A stretch of DNA of 64,000 nt, taken from positions 124,001-188,000 of the forward strand of contig CATQIH010000034.1 in the NCBI GenBank assembly GCA_958296015.1, in the 5' to 3' direction. The stretch's first letter is position 1. Each line of letters starts with the position of its first letter. Under the pieces are notes generated by a model that was not told where the DNA came from, did no database searches, and saw only the letters and a list, made by a program, of their open reading frames with translations. Shown in pieces: positions 8,380 to 16,974 of the stretch. Made by a program: the position numbers and the translations under genes. This DNA comes from Cyclobacteriaceae bacterium. GTDB taxonomy: Bacteria; Bacteroidota; Bacteroidia; Cytophagales; Cyclobacteriaceae.

Positions 8380-10374
8380 TTATTCTACCCTGAATATATG
8401 GGCTGGAATGATGTAAGGGTTGAGTTCGATATAATTCCATTCGCCGTGCCAGTTGAATTTGCTGCCACTCAGCATATCATGCATCACATAGGAACTGTAG
8501 GGGTCGATGCCCAGCTTATCCAGTGGCAGGCGTATCCAGGCAGTCTGCACATTGTAAGGATCCATGTTGACAGCCACGACCATCGTATTACCGGTGGCTT
8601 CGTCTCTTTTGCCATATACCAGGATATTCTCATTTTCTACGTGTGCAAACTCTATATTGTACGTATCGTGAAACGCAGGGTTGGTCTTTCTAATCTGGTT
8701 GACACGGGTAATGATCTCTTTGACGCGGGTTTCTCTTTTCCAGTCCCAGTGCTTGATCTCGTATTTTTCCGAATCCAGGTATTCTTCTTTGTTGGGCACC
8801 GGTGTGTTGACACCATATTCGTAAACCGGGCCATACATGCCGTAGTTGGAAGAAAGTGTGGCAGCCAGAATAATACGCATGATCGCCGCTGGTTCACCGC
8901 CATATACTAACGCAGGAGGAAGAATATCCGGTGTGTTGGGCCAGAAATTGGGACGAAAATATTCGCGCATCGGAGATTTAGTCAGCTCCAGCATATATTC
9001 GCGCATTTCCCAGGGGTTGTTTCTCCAGGTGAAGTAGGTATACGATTGGTTGAAACCTATTTTAGCCAGCATCTCCATGATCCTGGGACGTGCAAAAGCT
9101 TCTGCCAGAAAGATCACATCCGGTTCTTTGGTACGGATCTCCTTGATGGCCCACTGCCAGAACCCAAAAGCTTTGGTATGCGGATTGTCTATCCTGAAAA
9201 TGCGGATGCCTTTGTCTACCCAAAACTGGATCACGCTTTTCAATTCTTTCCAAAGATTTTCCCAGTCTTCGGTCTCGAAGTTGATCGGCAGAATATCCTG
9301 GTACTTTTTTGGCGGGTTCTCGGCATATTGCACCGAGCCATCAGGCCGCCATTTGAACCACTGCGGATGTTCTTTGACATAGGGATGATCAGGAGAGCAC
9401 TGAAAGGCAATGTCCAGGGCAATCTCTATGTTATGTTCGCCGGCGACCCAGATCAGATCCTGAAAGTCTTTCACTGTGCCCAGTTGCGGGTGAATAGCTT
9501 TGTGCCCGCCTTCTTCGCTACCAATAGCCCAGGGAGAACCGGGGTCTCCCGGATTGGCTTCCAGCGAGTTGTTGAGTCCTTTGCGAAACTTGCGACCGAT
9601 CGGGTGAATGGGTGGCAGATACAGCACATCAAAGCCCATAGCTGCAATCTGCGGCAACAGTTTGATCGTGTCCTGGAAAGTACCGTGTTTGCCTGGTTCG
9701 GATGAGGTGGAACGCGGGAAAAGCTCATACCAGGTGCTATAGCTGGCTTTTTTTCGCTCTACTTCTACCTTGAAAAGGATAGGATAGGTTGTGGCATTTT
9801 CTCTATCGTAGTTATCGTACATCAGGCGTCTTAGCTCCGGATCAAGGGATGATGCTACGGCACTGCCTGCGTCTGTTTCATGCGCACCTTTGATACGTTT
9901 TGCCCATGCTTTCAACTGGCTGGCGGCAGCTTTTTTTGTTTGTTTGGCTGTACGTTCTATCATCTCTACACCAATCATCAGTTCCACCACTACGTTCTGG
10001 TTGGCATCATATTTTTTCTTCAGACCATCGCGCCAGGTGACAAAATGGTCTATATAACCCAGCACCGTATATTCATAAAATCCCTGCTTTTCAGGCACAA
10101 AGGTGGCAGTCCAGCAGTCGTTGATCACATACGTCATGGGCATTTGCGTCATCTCAGCATCGTTCTGATGTTTGTAGAGCAGTACGGCCTTTACGATATC
10201 ATGGCTGTCACCAAAAACGTCTGCCTGCACTTCTATGCTTTCTCCCAGCGACCGTTTGGCGGGAAACAAGCCGCCTTCCACAGCCGGGCTTATATGTTCT
10301 ATAATGGCTCTTTTTTTTCCGGATGCATGGTCAAGCTTTTTACTTTGTTTTGGTTTGGTGGGTGACTCAATCAT
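8380..10374 (-). CDS. glgE: Alpha-1,4-glucan:maltose-1-phosphate maltosyltransferase GlgE
   Basis: GlgE transfers maltose from maltose-1-phosphate to the end of an alpha-1,4 glucan and releases phosphate. The 664-residue length is normal. Family features include the N-terminal domain with DIVKAVLLYKHQ, the segment SSYSTWYELFPRS-like region (SYSTWYELFPRST), nucleophile Asp in FRIDNPHTK near residue 395 and acid Glu in FLAEAFARP near 425. It is the first gene of the glgE, treS-mak, glgB operon. A promoter-like sequence lies just upstream. No glgC or glgA is in this window, which fits a route fed by trehalose rather than ADP-glucose. Confidence 0.95.
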   Translation of the reverse strand: MIESPTKPKQSKKLDHASGKKRAIIEHISPAVEGGLFPAKRSLGESIEVQADVFGDSHDIVKAVLLYKHQNDAEMTQMPMTYVINDCWTATFVPEKQGFYEYTVLGYIDHFVTWRDGLKKKYDANQNVVVELMIGVEMIERTAKQTKKAAASQLKAWAKRIKGAHETDAGSAVASSLDPELRRLMYDNYDRENATTYPILFKVEVERKKASYSTWYELFPRSTSSEPGKHGTFQDTIKLLPQIAAMGFDVLYLPPIHPIGRKFRKGLNNSLEANPGDPGSPWAIGSEEGGHKAIHPQLGTVKDFQDLIWVAGEHNIEIALDIAFQCSPDHPYVKEHPQWFKWRPDGSVQYAENPPKKYQDILPINFETEDWENLWKELKSVIQFWVDKGIRIFRIDNPHTKAFGFWQWAIKEIRTKEPDVIFLAEAFARPRIMEMLAKIGFNQSYTYFTWRNNPWEMREYMLELTKSPMREYFRPNFWPNTPDILPPALVYGGEPAAIMRIILAATLSSNYGMYGPVYEYGVNTPVPNKEEYLDSEKYEIKHWDWKRETRVKEIITRVNQIRKTNPAFHDTYNIEFAHVENENILVYGKRDEATGNTMVVAVNMDPYNVQTAWIRLPLDKLGIDPYSSYVMHDMLSGSKFNWHGEWNYIELNPYIIPAHIFRVE

Positions 10375-10457
10375 AGTAGTTTTTATGATAAAAATGATGC
10401 AATGGGTATCTTTACTATATATTATGAACAGACAAAGGCAAATAATGTTACAGCTAT

Positions 10458-10499
10458 CAAATATAGCAAACCCATATCGGGCAAACCAAATATATTTGG
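10458..10499 (-). promoter_or_regulatory. Putative Bacteroidota promoter and palindrome upstream of glgE
   Basis: On the minus strand TATATTTG (10465-10458) matches the TAnnTTTG -7 box of Bacteroidota sigma factors, with TTTG (10485-10482) 16 bases further upstream. Immediately beyond is a perfect 14-bp palindrome, CCAAATATATTTGG (10486-10499), that could bind a dimeric regulator. It sits about 85-125 bases before the glgE start. Confidence 0.5.
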
Positions 10500-10554
10500 G
10501 TTATACAGATAAAAAACTGTTACCGAACGAGGAAATTAGTTCTCCACCCCCTCA

Positions 10555-12249
10555 TCAACCAGCCTGTCGGCTGTTCATCACTTTCTGAATCAGCAGTGCA
10601 AACACAACGACTAACCCACAGCCGATCACATTGAACCACAGAAAACCAATAGAAGATGTAAAGAAAAGATAGATCACGATGCCTTCTGCTAAGATAGCAG
10701 CCATAAATACCGCATGGCTCCGCACGTATCTGATATAAAAGGCCACCAGAAAAATGCCCAGGATGGTTCCATAAAAAACAGAACCAATAATATTGACAAA
10801 CTCGATAAGGTTTTCTGCCAGCGAAGCAAACGTAGCAAACACCATCGCCAGACATCCCCACATCAGCGTAAAAAGCTTGGAAGCTACCAGATAGTGCCGG
10901 TCGCTGCCCTGCTGCTTCACAGAGCGTTTGTATATGTCGATGGTGGTGGTTGAGGCCAGCGCGTTAAGCTCGGAAGCCGTAGACGACATGGCCGCAGAAA
11001 ATACCACGGCCAGCAGCAAGCCCACCAGCCCTTTGGGAAAATAGTTGATCACAAACGTCAGAAATACGTAGTCGGTATCTTTGGTTTCTGCATGGGGCAA
11101 TGCCTTACCAATCAGCGCGCGCGACTGTTTCTGAATGCTGGCTCCCTGCTGTTCGAGCCGGGCAATAGCTTCTTTCTGCTGGCTGATGCCTTCCTGGTCG
11201 TCCTGCTCAATGGCAGTAACCATCTCCCCTATCTCCTGCCGCTTTTGCGCAAACACTTTCGTATGCTGCTGCTCTAGTGCCTGCCACTCCTGTGCATAGC
11301 CTGATTCTGCCATCTGTCGGGCATTGCCTTCTATAAAATAAAGCGGTGGCTGATGAAACTGATAGAAAACAAACACCAGCACACCTACAAACAGTATGAC
11401 AAACTGCATGGGCACTTTGAGCAAGCCATTCATCATCAGCCCCAGCCTACTCTGGGTGATAGACTGTGCGGAAAGATAACGCTGCACCTGCGACTGGTCG
11501 GTGCCAAAATATGAGAGTGCCAGAAACAGTCCACCGGTGATGCCCGACCAGAAATTATACCTATCGGAAGGATTGAAAGAAAAATCTACGGTGTTGAACT
11601 TGCCCAGATGCCCTGCCAAATCCAGTGTATGCCTGAGCGACACCTCTTTTGGCAGCAGGCTGATGATGACAAATACGGCGATGATCATGCCGCCCATCAT
11701 CACGGCCATTTGCTGTTGCTGCGTCTGGCTCACAGCCTTGGTGCCCCCACTCACCGTGTAGATGATCACCAGCAGGCCGATGATCAGCGTAGTGACCGTC
11801 AGGCTCCAGCCCATGATGGTAGACAGCACAATGGCAGGCGCATAGATGGTGATGCCTGCGGCCAGTCCGCGCTGCACCAGAAACAGGCCGGCAGCCAGTG
11901 AGCGTGTTTTCAGGTCAAAACGGCTTTCCAGGTATTCGTAGGCCGTGTACACCTTGAGACGAAAATAGATCGGAATGGCCGTCACCGATAGGATGATCAT
12001 GGCAAGGGGCAGGCCAAAATAGAATTGGATGAACCGCATACCATCTTCATACGCCTGCCCGGGCGTAGACAGAAAGGTGATGGCACTGGCCTGGGTAGCC
12101 ATCACGGAAAGCCCGACCGTCCACCATTTCATAGTGTTGTCGCCCTTAAAATATCCTTCCAGATTTTTACTGCCACGGGTTTTGTATATGCCATAGCCTA
12201 CAATAAAAAACAAGGTACCCAGCAGAACGATCCAGTCGATAACACTCAT
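10555..12249 (-). CDS. Sodium:solute symporter (SSS family)
   Basis: A 564-residue inner-membrane protein with about 12-13 hydrophobic helices, beginning MSVIDWIVLLGTLFFIVGYGIY. Family hallmarks include SVMATQASAITFLSTPGQAY and GLLLAVVFSAAMSSTASELNALAS near the sodium site. A soluble, coiled-coil-like insert rich in Gln, Glu and Lys lies around residues 310-370 between membrane segments; I know such inserts from Bacteroidota members. The solute is not evident. Its closeness to the GlgE operon hints at sugar uptake, but the 180-base gap holds the glgE promoter, so it is a separate unit. Its start codon overlaps the stop of the small gene upstream (ATGA). Confidence 0.9.
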   Translation of the reverse strand: MSVIDWIVLLGTLFFIVGYGIYKTRGSKNLEGYFKGDNTMKWWTVGLSVMATQASAITFLSTPGQAYEDGMRFIQFYFGLPLAMIILSVTAIPIYFRLKVYTAYEYLESRFDLKTRSLAAGLFLVQRGLAAGITIYAPAIVLSTIMGWSLTVTTLIIGLLVIIYTVSGGTKAVSQTQQQQMAVMMGGMIIAVFVIISLLPKEVSLRHTLDLAGHLGKFNTVDFSFNPSDRYNFWSGITGGLFLALSYFGTDQSQVQRYLSAQSITQSRLGLMMNGLLKVPMQFVILFVGVLVFVFYQFHQPPLYFIEGNARQMAESGYAQEWQALEQQHTKVFAQKRQEIGEMVTAIEQDDQEGISQQKEAIARLEQQGASIQKQSRALIGKALPHAETKDTDYVFLTFVINYFPKGLVGLLLAVVFSAAMSSTASELNALASTTTIDIYKRSVKQQGSDRHYLVASKLFTLMWGCLAMVFATFASLAENLIEFVNIIGSVFYGTILGIFLVAFYIRYVRSHAVFMAAILAEGIVIYLFFTSSIGFLWFNVIGCGLVVVFALLIQKVMNSRQAG

Positions 12250-12401
12250 GAATAGTGGCGGGTCAGCAGGTAAAACAAAGTGATCAGCGTGGCAAGGTTA
12301 ACAACGACCAGCACATAAATACTCCGCCAGCTTTTAAAAAAAGGAGGCATGGCATTATCCTGTTCATCCTGGGAGGTTTTTGACAGAGGTGTTTTTGACA
12401 T
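12246..12401 (-). CDS. Small single-helix membrane protein coupled to the symporter
   Basis: A 51-residue frame starts at ATG 12401 and ends in a TGA that shares ATGA with the symporter start. The first 24 residues are polar (MSKTPLSKTSQDEQDN...). They are followed by one hydrophobic helix (SIYVLVVVNLATLITLFYLL) and a short RHYS tail, so the N-terminus is likely cytoplasmic or stop-transfer oriented. The exact four-base overlap is strong evidence for a real, co-translated gene. By analogy with small companions of SSS transporters (YjcH with ActP, YhdT with PanF), it may be an accessory subunit, but it is much shorter than those and I do not recognise its family. Confidence 0.75.
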   Translation of the reverse strand: MSKTPLSKTSQDEQDNAMPPFFKSWRSIYVLVVVNLATLITLFYLLTRHYS

Positions 12402-12541
12402 TACGCGACAATGTTATTAAAAAAACGGCTCAATCGAAACCTGCTGTTTAGCTTGGAACGGCAGAAAGGCTGTTATCATATGGATATTGCAAGAAAAAAA
12501 CTTGATTCAAAAGCCTAAACGCTTCAACTGCATTTCTTTAG

Positions 12542-12961
12542 CTAATCCTGTACGTCAATAATGTCTTCCTCAGCAACAACGAAAGTAAAAACATAGTCAT
12601 TTTTTTTATTGCTTTCTTGCCAATACTTATTTATGTTATAGATATTCTTACCGGATGACAGTGAGGTGCTATCAGGATAAAACCTGATAACCTGTTTTTG
12701 AGGAAGAACCATACAGATAGAATCAACACCTTCAAAGAAAATCTGCGCTGGGCTGTTACTACCTCGATCTTTTATATCGTTAGCAAGAATATGAGTTTCC
12801 TGACTTTTTACTATGTAAGAATCAATAGTATCAGAAGTGTAAGAAATGACTTTTATATTTAAATCAGTCTGATTAGAAATCTCGAAAGTTGAATAAGTAA
12901 CAGCATCGCAAGAAGAGAGTACGGCGACACAAACTAAAAAATTATACACCTGTTTCATCAT
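12542..12961 (-). CDS. Putative lipoprotein of unknown function
   Basis: The 139-residue product begins MMKQVYNFLVCVAVLSSCDAV, a lipoprotein signal with lipobox LSSC, so it should be lipid-anchored. The mature part is short, beta-rich and contains IDSICMVLPQKQVIRFYPDS. No known domain was recognised. It is a single gene on the minus strand, with a low-GC coding sequence relative to its neighbours. Confidence 0.75.
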   Translation of the reverse strand: MMKQVYNFLVCVAVLSSCDAVTYSTFEISNQTDLNIKVISYTSDTIDSYIVKSQETHILANDIKDRGSNSPAQIFFEGVDSICMVLPQKQVIRFYPDSTSLSSGKNIYNINKYWQESNKKNDYVFTFVVAEEDIIDVQD

Positions 12962-13249
12962 TATTTACATTATAGTAGCTATCAGAACACGATGTTTTTA
13001 GATAAAGCAACATACAAATTCATCTTCTTGCGTAGGCGGGCAAATGTGCCTGTATGTCCTTTATTTCTACAAAGTAAGCAAATGAACGCTATCATACAAC
13101 AGTTGCCAATACTTAGCGGGATGATATAGGCTTGTAAAGAAAAGCTTTCCCAATCTACAACAACGGTTACCCCACGCTGCGCTTTTTTTTCGGTTTAGTT
13201 GAATCCAAGCGGGAAGAAATGTATCATTGTGTACGCAACCTACAACCTC

Positions 13250-14404
13250 ATGAAAGAAAAGAGACGTCAATTTCTCAAGCAGTCGCTGGCAACCGCCGCT
13301 TTCGCTCTGCCCGGCAGCCTGTTTGGCAACCCACTCTCTACTACCGCTCGCCCGGTGGAAGTGAAAATCCCGCTGGTGAAACGTTCGCGTCCCACAGCAT
13401 CCATTCGTTTCTCGGTCATTGGCCTCAATCATGGGCATATCTACGGACAGGTGGAAACCCTGCTGGAAGGAGGCGGCCAGCTGGTAGCCGTATATGCGAA
13501 AGAGCCTGACCTGCTCCGGGATTTCACCAAGCAATATCCCAATGCTAAGGTAGCCAGGAGCGAAGACGAGATTCTGGAGGATGATACGATCCAACTAATC
13601 GCCAGTGCTGCCATTCCGGTGGAACGGGCACCGTTGGGTATCCGGGTGATGGAGCACGGTAAGGATTATATGGTAGACAAACCCGGTATTGTCACGATGG
13701 AGCAGTTGGAGCAGGTAAAACAGGTGCAGCAGGCCACCCAACGTATCTATTCCATCATGTACAGTGAGCGGCTGGGAAATCCGGCGTCGGCCCAGGCCAG
13801 CACACTGGTGCAATCCGGTGCTATTGGAAGAGTGATTCAGACCATCGGGATGGGACCGCACCGGATGCGCCCGGAAACCCGGCCTGACTGGTTTTTTGAC
13901 CCTGTAAAGGCGGGCGGCATTCTCTGCGATATTGGCTCCCACCAGAGCGACCAGTTTCTGCACTATACCCAATCAAAGGAAGCCGAAGTGACAGCCTCGC
14001 AGATTGGTAACTTCAATCATCCAGACCATCCCAATCATGCTGACTTTGGAGATATGAACGTGCGCAGTCCGCAGGGTACCGGCTACATCCGCATCGATTG
14101 GTTTACGCCCGAAGGGCTGGATACCTGGGGCGACGGAAGGCTGTTTATTCTGGGCACAGAGGGTTACATTGAATGCCGGAAGTACATTGACATTGCCGGA
14201 CGGGAAGGAGCCAATCACCTGTTTTTGGTGAACCAGCAGGCAACCAAGTACTACGACTGCACCAACGTGCCCTTGCCCTACGGACGACAACTCGTCAGCG
14301 ATGTGGTCAACCGTACTCAAACGGCCATGACGCAGCATCACTGCTTTCTGGCCACCGAACTTGCCATCAAGGCACAGGACAATGCCTACCGGTTGAATAC
14401 CTAA
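13250..14404 (+). CDS. Tat-exported Gfo/Idh/MocA family oxidoreductase
   Basis: I start this at ATG 13250, giving 384 residues that open with MKEKRRQFLKQSLATAAFALP, a Tat-type signal; the longer frame would begin at TTG. After the signal comes a Rossmann fold (SVIGLNHGHIYGQVETLL) and the NAD-binding loop YMVDKPGIV, where the family's usual EKP is DKP. The second half is the Gfo/Idh substrate domain with GGILCDIGSHQSDQFLHY. These enzymes oxidise or reduce sugar hydroxyls with NAD(P). The substrate is unknown. The gene is GC-richer than the accessory region that begins just after it. Confidence 0.88.
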   Translation: MKEKRRQFLKQSLATAAFALPGSLFGNPLSTTARPVEVKIPLVKRSRPTASIRFSVIGLNHGHIYGQVETLLEGGGQLVAVYAKEPDLLRDFTKQYPNAKVARSEDEILEDDTIQLIASAAIPVERAPLGIRVMEHGKDYMVDKPGIVTMEQLEQVKQVQQATQRIYSIMYSERLGNPASAQASTLVQSGAIGRVIQTIGMGPHRMRPETRPDWFFDPVKAGGILCDIGSHQSDQFLHYTQSKEAEVTASQIGNFNHPDHPNHADFGDMNVRSPQGTGYIRIDWFTPEGLDTWGDGRLFILGTEGYIECRKYIDIAGREGANHLFLVNQQATKYYDCTNVPLPYGRQLVSDVVNRTQTAMTQHHCFLATELAIKAQDNAYRLNT

Positions 14405-14555
14405 GCTACTGCAATGGCGTGATAGATTAGCTAAGAGCCAACCCCGATCCAGGATTTGTTCACGCCAGTTCCTGCGTTTTGCTTTTCAGGCTGTTGTTAC
14501 TGTTATCTTTTCGTCGTGGTGCATCAAATTCACGCCACTGACGACTCAATCCTAA

Positions 14556-14642
14556 CTACGAGTATTCATTGGCGCAGACAAGTCAACTCAACAAAAAGAC
14601 ATTGCAAAAGCGAAAGAGATCTGGAAGAAGTTAAACAAATAG
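14556..14642 (+). pseudogene. C-terminal remnant of a RelE/HigB-type toxin
   Basis: A short frame reads LRVFIGADKSTQQKDIAKAK then EIWKKLNK before TAG. This matches the usual ending of the phage-derived 'addiction module killer' toxins (the GGDKSTQ...DI.KA segment). A TAA stands three codons before the visible homology, and no start or N-terminal half is found upstream, so roughly three quarters of the toxin is gone. It ends 4 bases before the antitoxin start, the normal toxin-antitoxin spacing. Confidence 0.65.
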
Positions 14643-14646
14643 AAAT

Positions 14647-14910
14647 ATGGAAGCTTCAAAATTTAATATAGCGGATTATTTAGACAGCAAAGAAATGATT
14701 GCCGCGTATCTCAATACAGTTTTAGAAGAAGGAGACAATGCGGATATCATCCATGCCATAGGAATGACCAAAATGTCGGAAGAAACAGGATTAAGCAGAC
14801 CGAGTTTGTACAAAGCATTATCCGATGGGGCTAAACCTCAATTTGCAACAATCATGAAAGTTCTAAAAGCAATCGGAGGACAAATTCGGGTAAATCCGAA
14901 GTCCACCTGA
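14647..14910 (+). CDS. Antitoxin of the HigA-like 'addiction module antidote' family
   Basis: The 87-residue protein has the typical opening (MEASKFNIADYLDSKE, covering the conserved DYL segment) and a helix-turn-helix near residues 38-80 (MTKMSEETGLSRPSLYKALS). In this family the DNA-binding antitoxin lies downstream of its RelE-like toxin, represses the operon and binds the toxin. Here the toxin survives only as a tail fragment, so the antitoxin is orphaned. The frame is intact, which would be compatible with recent toxin loss or retention as an anti-addiction gene. Confidence 0.85.
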   Translation: MEASKFNIADYLDSKEMIAAYLNTVLEEGDNADIIHAIGMTKMSEETGLSRPSLYKALSDGAKPQFATIMKVLKAIGGQIRVNPKST

Positions 14911-15115
14911 AAAAATAACAAATCGTCGGCGATAGTGAGTTCGTATGCTGTTCCGAACAGCCACATCAAAAGTCCGGCAACCGCTAACAACAGCACGTCA
15001 ATCCACACAAAAGCATAGCCACTCGTTCCGTCCAAAAATCTGTGCTAAGAAGATAAATCCAATGAACAGCGCACAAAGTTCAGATACGATGGTTTGGAAC
15101 AATATGTCTTTTCTG
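14905..15115 (-). pseudogene. Frameshifted remnant of a small PH-domain-like membrane protein
   Basis: Two minus-strand frames each keep part of one hydrophobic protein. The upstream part reads RKDILFQTIVSELCALFIGF (then FLAQIF). The other frame continues as YAFVWIDVLLLAVAGLLMWL and FGTAYELTIADDLLFF. The order (charged start, two membrane segments, then a GT-Y-L-DD-L segment) resembles the bacterial PH-like family bPH_4 (DUF1200). A one-base shift near 15040 and loss of the C-terminal half make it a fragment. Identification is tentative. Confidence 0.35.
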
Positions 15116-15365
15116 CTTTTAAATTTCAAATGCCGGGCATTACAAGTGCCTTGTAAGGTTCAAAAGCGTGCCCCACACCGGACATCACAAATGCGCTTTG
15201 GCTGGTATTATCAAAAGGGCTGAAAAATTTGTGATTATTTTTTCATTTAATAATTCCTTTTATGTCATGTAATAGCCGTCATATGATTTTTTATTCTATT
15301 AATAAATCAATAAAATCTGCAATTGACCGTATATTATGCCGCTTTACTTTATTTTTCTTTGTCAA

Positions 15366-15680
15366 TTATCTGGTCAATCTGAGTTCTGTTCCTGGATAAA
15401 TGATTTGTTGTAAAATCCTATTCTTTATTTGTTCTTTTAGTGCGTTTTTGGTTACCAAATCTATCTTGCGTCCAAAAATATTTTCCAGGTACATTTCTAA
15501 TGAAAAATATTTCCAACCAATAGGTTTTTCAAATTCAACCAGTAAATCTATATCACTGTCTTCAGTGTATGAATCATCCGAGAAGGAACCAAATAACCCA
15601 ATCTGCTTAACTGAGTAATCTCTATGTAGAATCGGCTTTAATTCACACAACTTATTCAATATGTCGTTTTTGGTCATCAT
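15366..15680 (-). CDS. MNT-type nucleotidyltransferase (MntA-like), copy 1
   Basis: The 104-residue protein carries the minimal nucleotidyltransferase motif GSFSDDSYTEDSDIDLLVEF (GSx..D.D.D) around residues 31-50. These small enzymes usually act as MntA antitoxins that AMPylate a HEPN-family (HepT) toxin encoded next to them. No HEPN gene is adjacent here. The last 12 residues (after KNRILQQ) differ completely from copy 2 at 16975-17301, while the preceding 90 or so are nearly identical, showing a recent duplication with a junction at that point. Confidence 0.85.
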   Translation of the reverse strand: MMTKNDILNKLCELKPILHRDYSVKQIGLFGSFSDDSYTEDSDIDLLVEFEKPIGWKYFSLEMYLENIFGRKIDLVTKNALKEQIKNRILQQIIYPGTELRLTR

Positions 15681-15705
15681 ATATCCAAAGATAAGCGTTT
15701 TTAGA

Positions 15706-15807
15706 TCAAGAATGCTGGTGGTTACTCAAAGGAGCTTTGATGTTTTCTCCTGCGTATACTCCATTGAATGCACAAAAAGAAAATAGGATTAAGGGTAGTT
15801 TCTTCAT
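15706..15807 (-). pseudogene. Possible signal-peptide fragment of a lost secreted-protein gene
   Basis: A 33-residue frame starts at ATG 15807 and reads MKKLPLILFSFCAFNGVYAG before a short tail and TGA. This is a clean Sec signal sequence with no mature protein behind it. It sits two bases upstream of the HsdS-like fragment's end, inside a run of other truncated genes. It may be the surviving first codons of a secreted protein, or chance. Confidence 0.35.
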
Positions 15808-15808
15808 T

Positions 15809-16135
15809 TTATTGAATATTGCAGGACATTACAAATGCTTTACTAAGGGCAAAAGCGCATAAGATGGAATCGCTTTCCACAAATTCGTAAGGTGGATAGA
15901 AGCACGAGCCAACACTTCCACTATTGGCGAGAGAAAGGCAATCAGAGAAAATACGAACACCTTCATTATTACCAATAAATTCATCAACTCCATTGCTGGA
16001 AGCGGTGGAAGAAATATAAGGCACTTTACCTTTTTGATGGTCTGCCTTTTTCAATCTTTTGCCACGTTGGATTTTTGGGAAGACATCTTTTAAATCAAAC
16101 TCTTTTCACTCCTTATTTTTCAAATCCAAATTCAT
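15809..16135 (-). pseudogene. Broken HsdS-like specificity domain (restriction-modification)
   Basis: From ATG 16135 the frame reads nine codons (MNLDLKNKE), then TGA at 16108-16106, then continues as KEFDLKDVFPKIQRGKRL, followed by KVPYISSTASSNGVDEFIGN and LANSGSVGSCFYPPYEFV. This matches the first half of a target-recognition domain from HsdS or type IIG enzymes. At the TGA relatives have Trp (EWKEF), so a TGG to TGA change is likely. After VESDSI the protein runs into island repeat sequence and stops, so the second half and any methylase are absent. It follows the kinase gene by 14 bases. Confidence 0.7.
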
Positions 16136-16149
16136 ATTATTCTGTACTT

Positions 16150-16791
16150 TCAATGCCAAAACACCTTTGGATCAATGTAAAAAACGGTATCTATAAAGTA
16201 TAGCAGATCTTGCTGGGTCAGTACATTTTCATCGTGCAGGTCTTCTAAAACTATTCCCAGTTGCGGGTGGTAGTAATCGTGGTTTCGGGTGTTTTCAAAA
16301 CCATTATTGGTTAAAAATACTTTTACTTGTGCTAAATCTGTGAGGCTGTCTGCTTGTACAAAGGGTTGTTTTACCACTGCGTATAGCACCTCTTCATTTT
16401 CATAAAAACCTAATAATTGATAGGCAGTATCTGCAAAGAAATAATTATGAAGCATTAAATTGAGAAAATAATCTTCCCAGGAAGCATAGTAAATAGCATC
16501 GTTAAGTTTGAGAACAAATTGTTCATCTTTGATATACACTTTTTGTTCTACACCTTCTGAGATATATTTATCTTTCTCTATATCATGATAGAACAGGTTG
16601 TTTTCTAATGCAAAAGTTACGAGTCTCTTTGTTTCTTCAGCTTTGTTTTGGTGTTTTTCTTCAGCCATTGGGCTTGTTTTTTGGCTTGTTCTAAGGTGGT
16701 GGGCAATTGTTTGGATAAGTGCATCATAGCTATTGCCGCTCTTTCCCGAAATGATAGTTTGTAATTCATATTTTATAGATTTTAGGTTCAT
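16150..16791 (-). CDS. Small kinase-fold protein of the polyvalent-protein kinase type
   Basis: Started at ATG 16791, the protein has 213 residues. The N-terminal 60 are helical and polar. The rest resembles the Ser/Thr/Tyr kinase domain found in phage and plasmid polyvalent proteins: GVEQKVYI then QFVLKLND (ATP-binding Lys), a catalytic-loop-like LEDLHDENVL (with HDEN in place of HRDLKxxN) and YFIDTVFYIDP in the position of DFG. It lies directly upstream of the broken HsdS-like gene. Whether it is active is uncertain; its function is unknown. Confidence 0.6.
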   Translation of the reverse strand: MNLKSIKYELQTIISGKSGNSYDALIQTIAHHLRTSQKTSPMAEEKHQNKAEETKRLVTFALENNLFYHDIEKDKYISEGVEQKVYIKDEQFVLKLNDAIYYASWEDYFLNLMLHNYFFADTAYQLLGFYENEEVLYAVVKQPFVQADSLTDLAQVKVFLTNNGFENTRNHDYYHPQLGIVLEDLHDENVLTQQDLLYFIDTVFYIDPKVFWH

Positions 16792-16974
16792 GTTATGCCT
16801 TACTTTCAAACAAATAACCTCTGCCCTGCATAATCATAAAGACCGCTTTGTCAAATGTCCCAATACCCTGTTCTGTAGTATCGTAGTAAGGGTTCACAGA
16901 ACAATCAGTTGTGTGCCCGTTGCAATGCCTAAAGTACACATACATTTATATATACCCAAAAGTTATGTCCTGTG

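Noticed and set aside
10235-10588. 117-residue plus-strand frame across the glgE promoter
   Set aside because: It overlaps the glgE start antisense and the promoter region and lacks any domain.
14456-14671. 71-residue plus-strand frame overlapping the antitoxin start
   Set aside because: Cys/Val-rich chance frame; the toxin remnant and antitoxin occupy other frames with real family matches.
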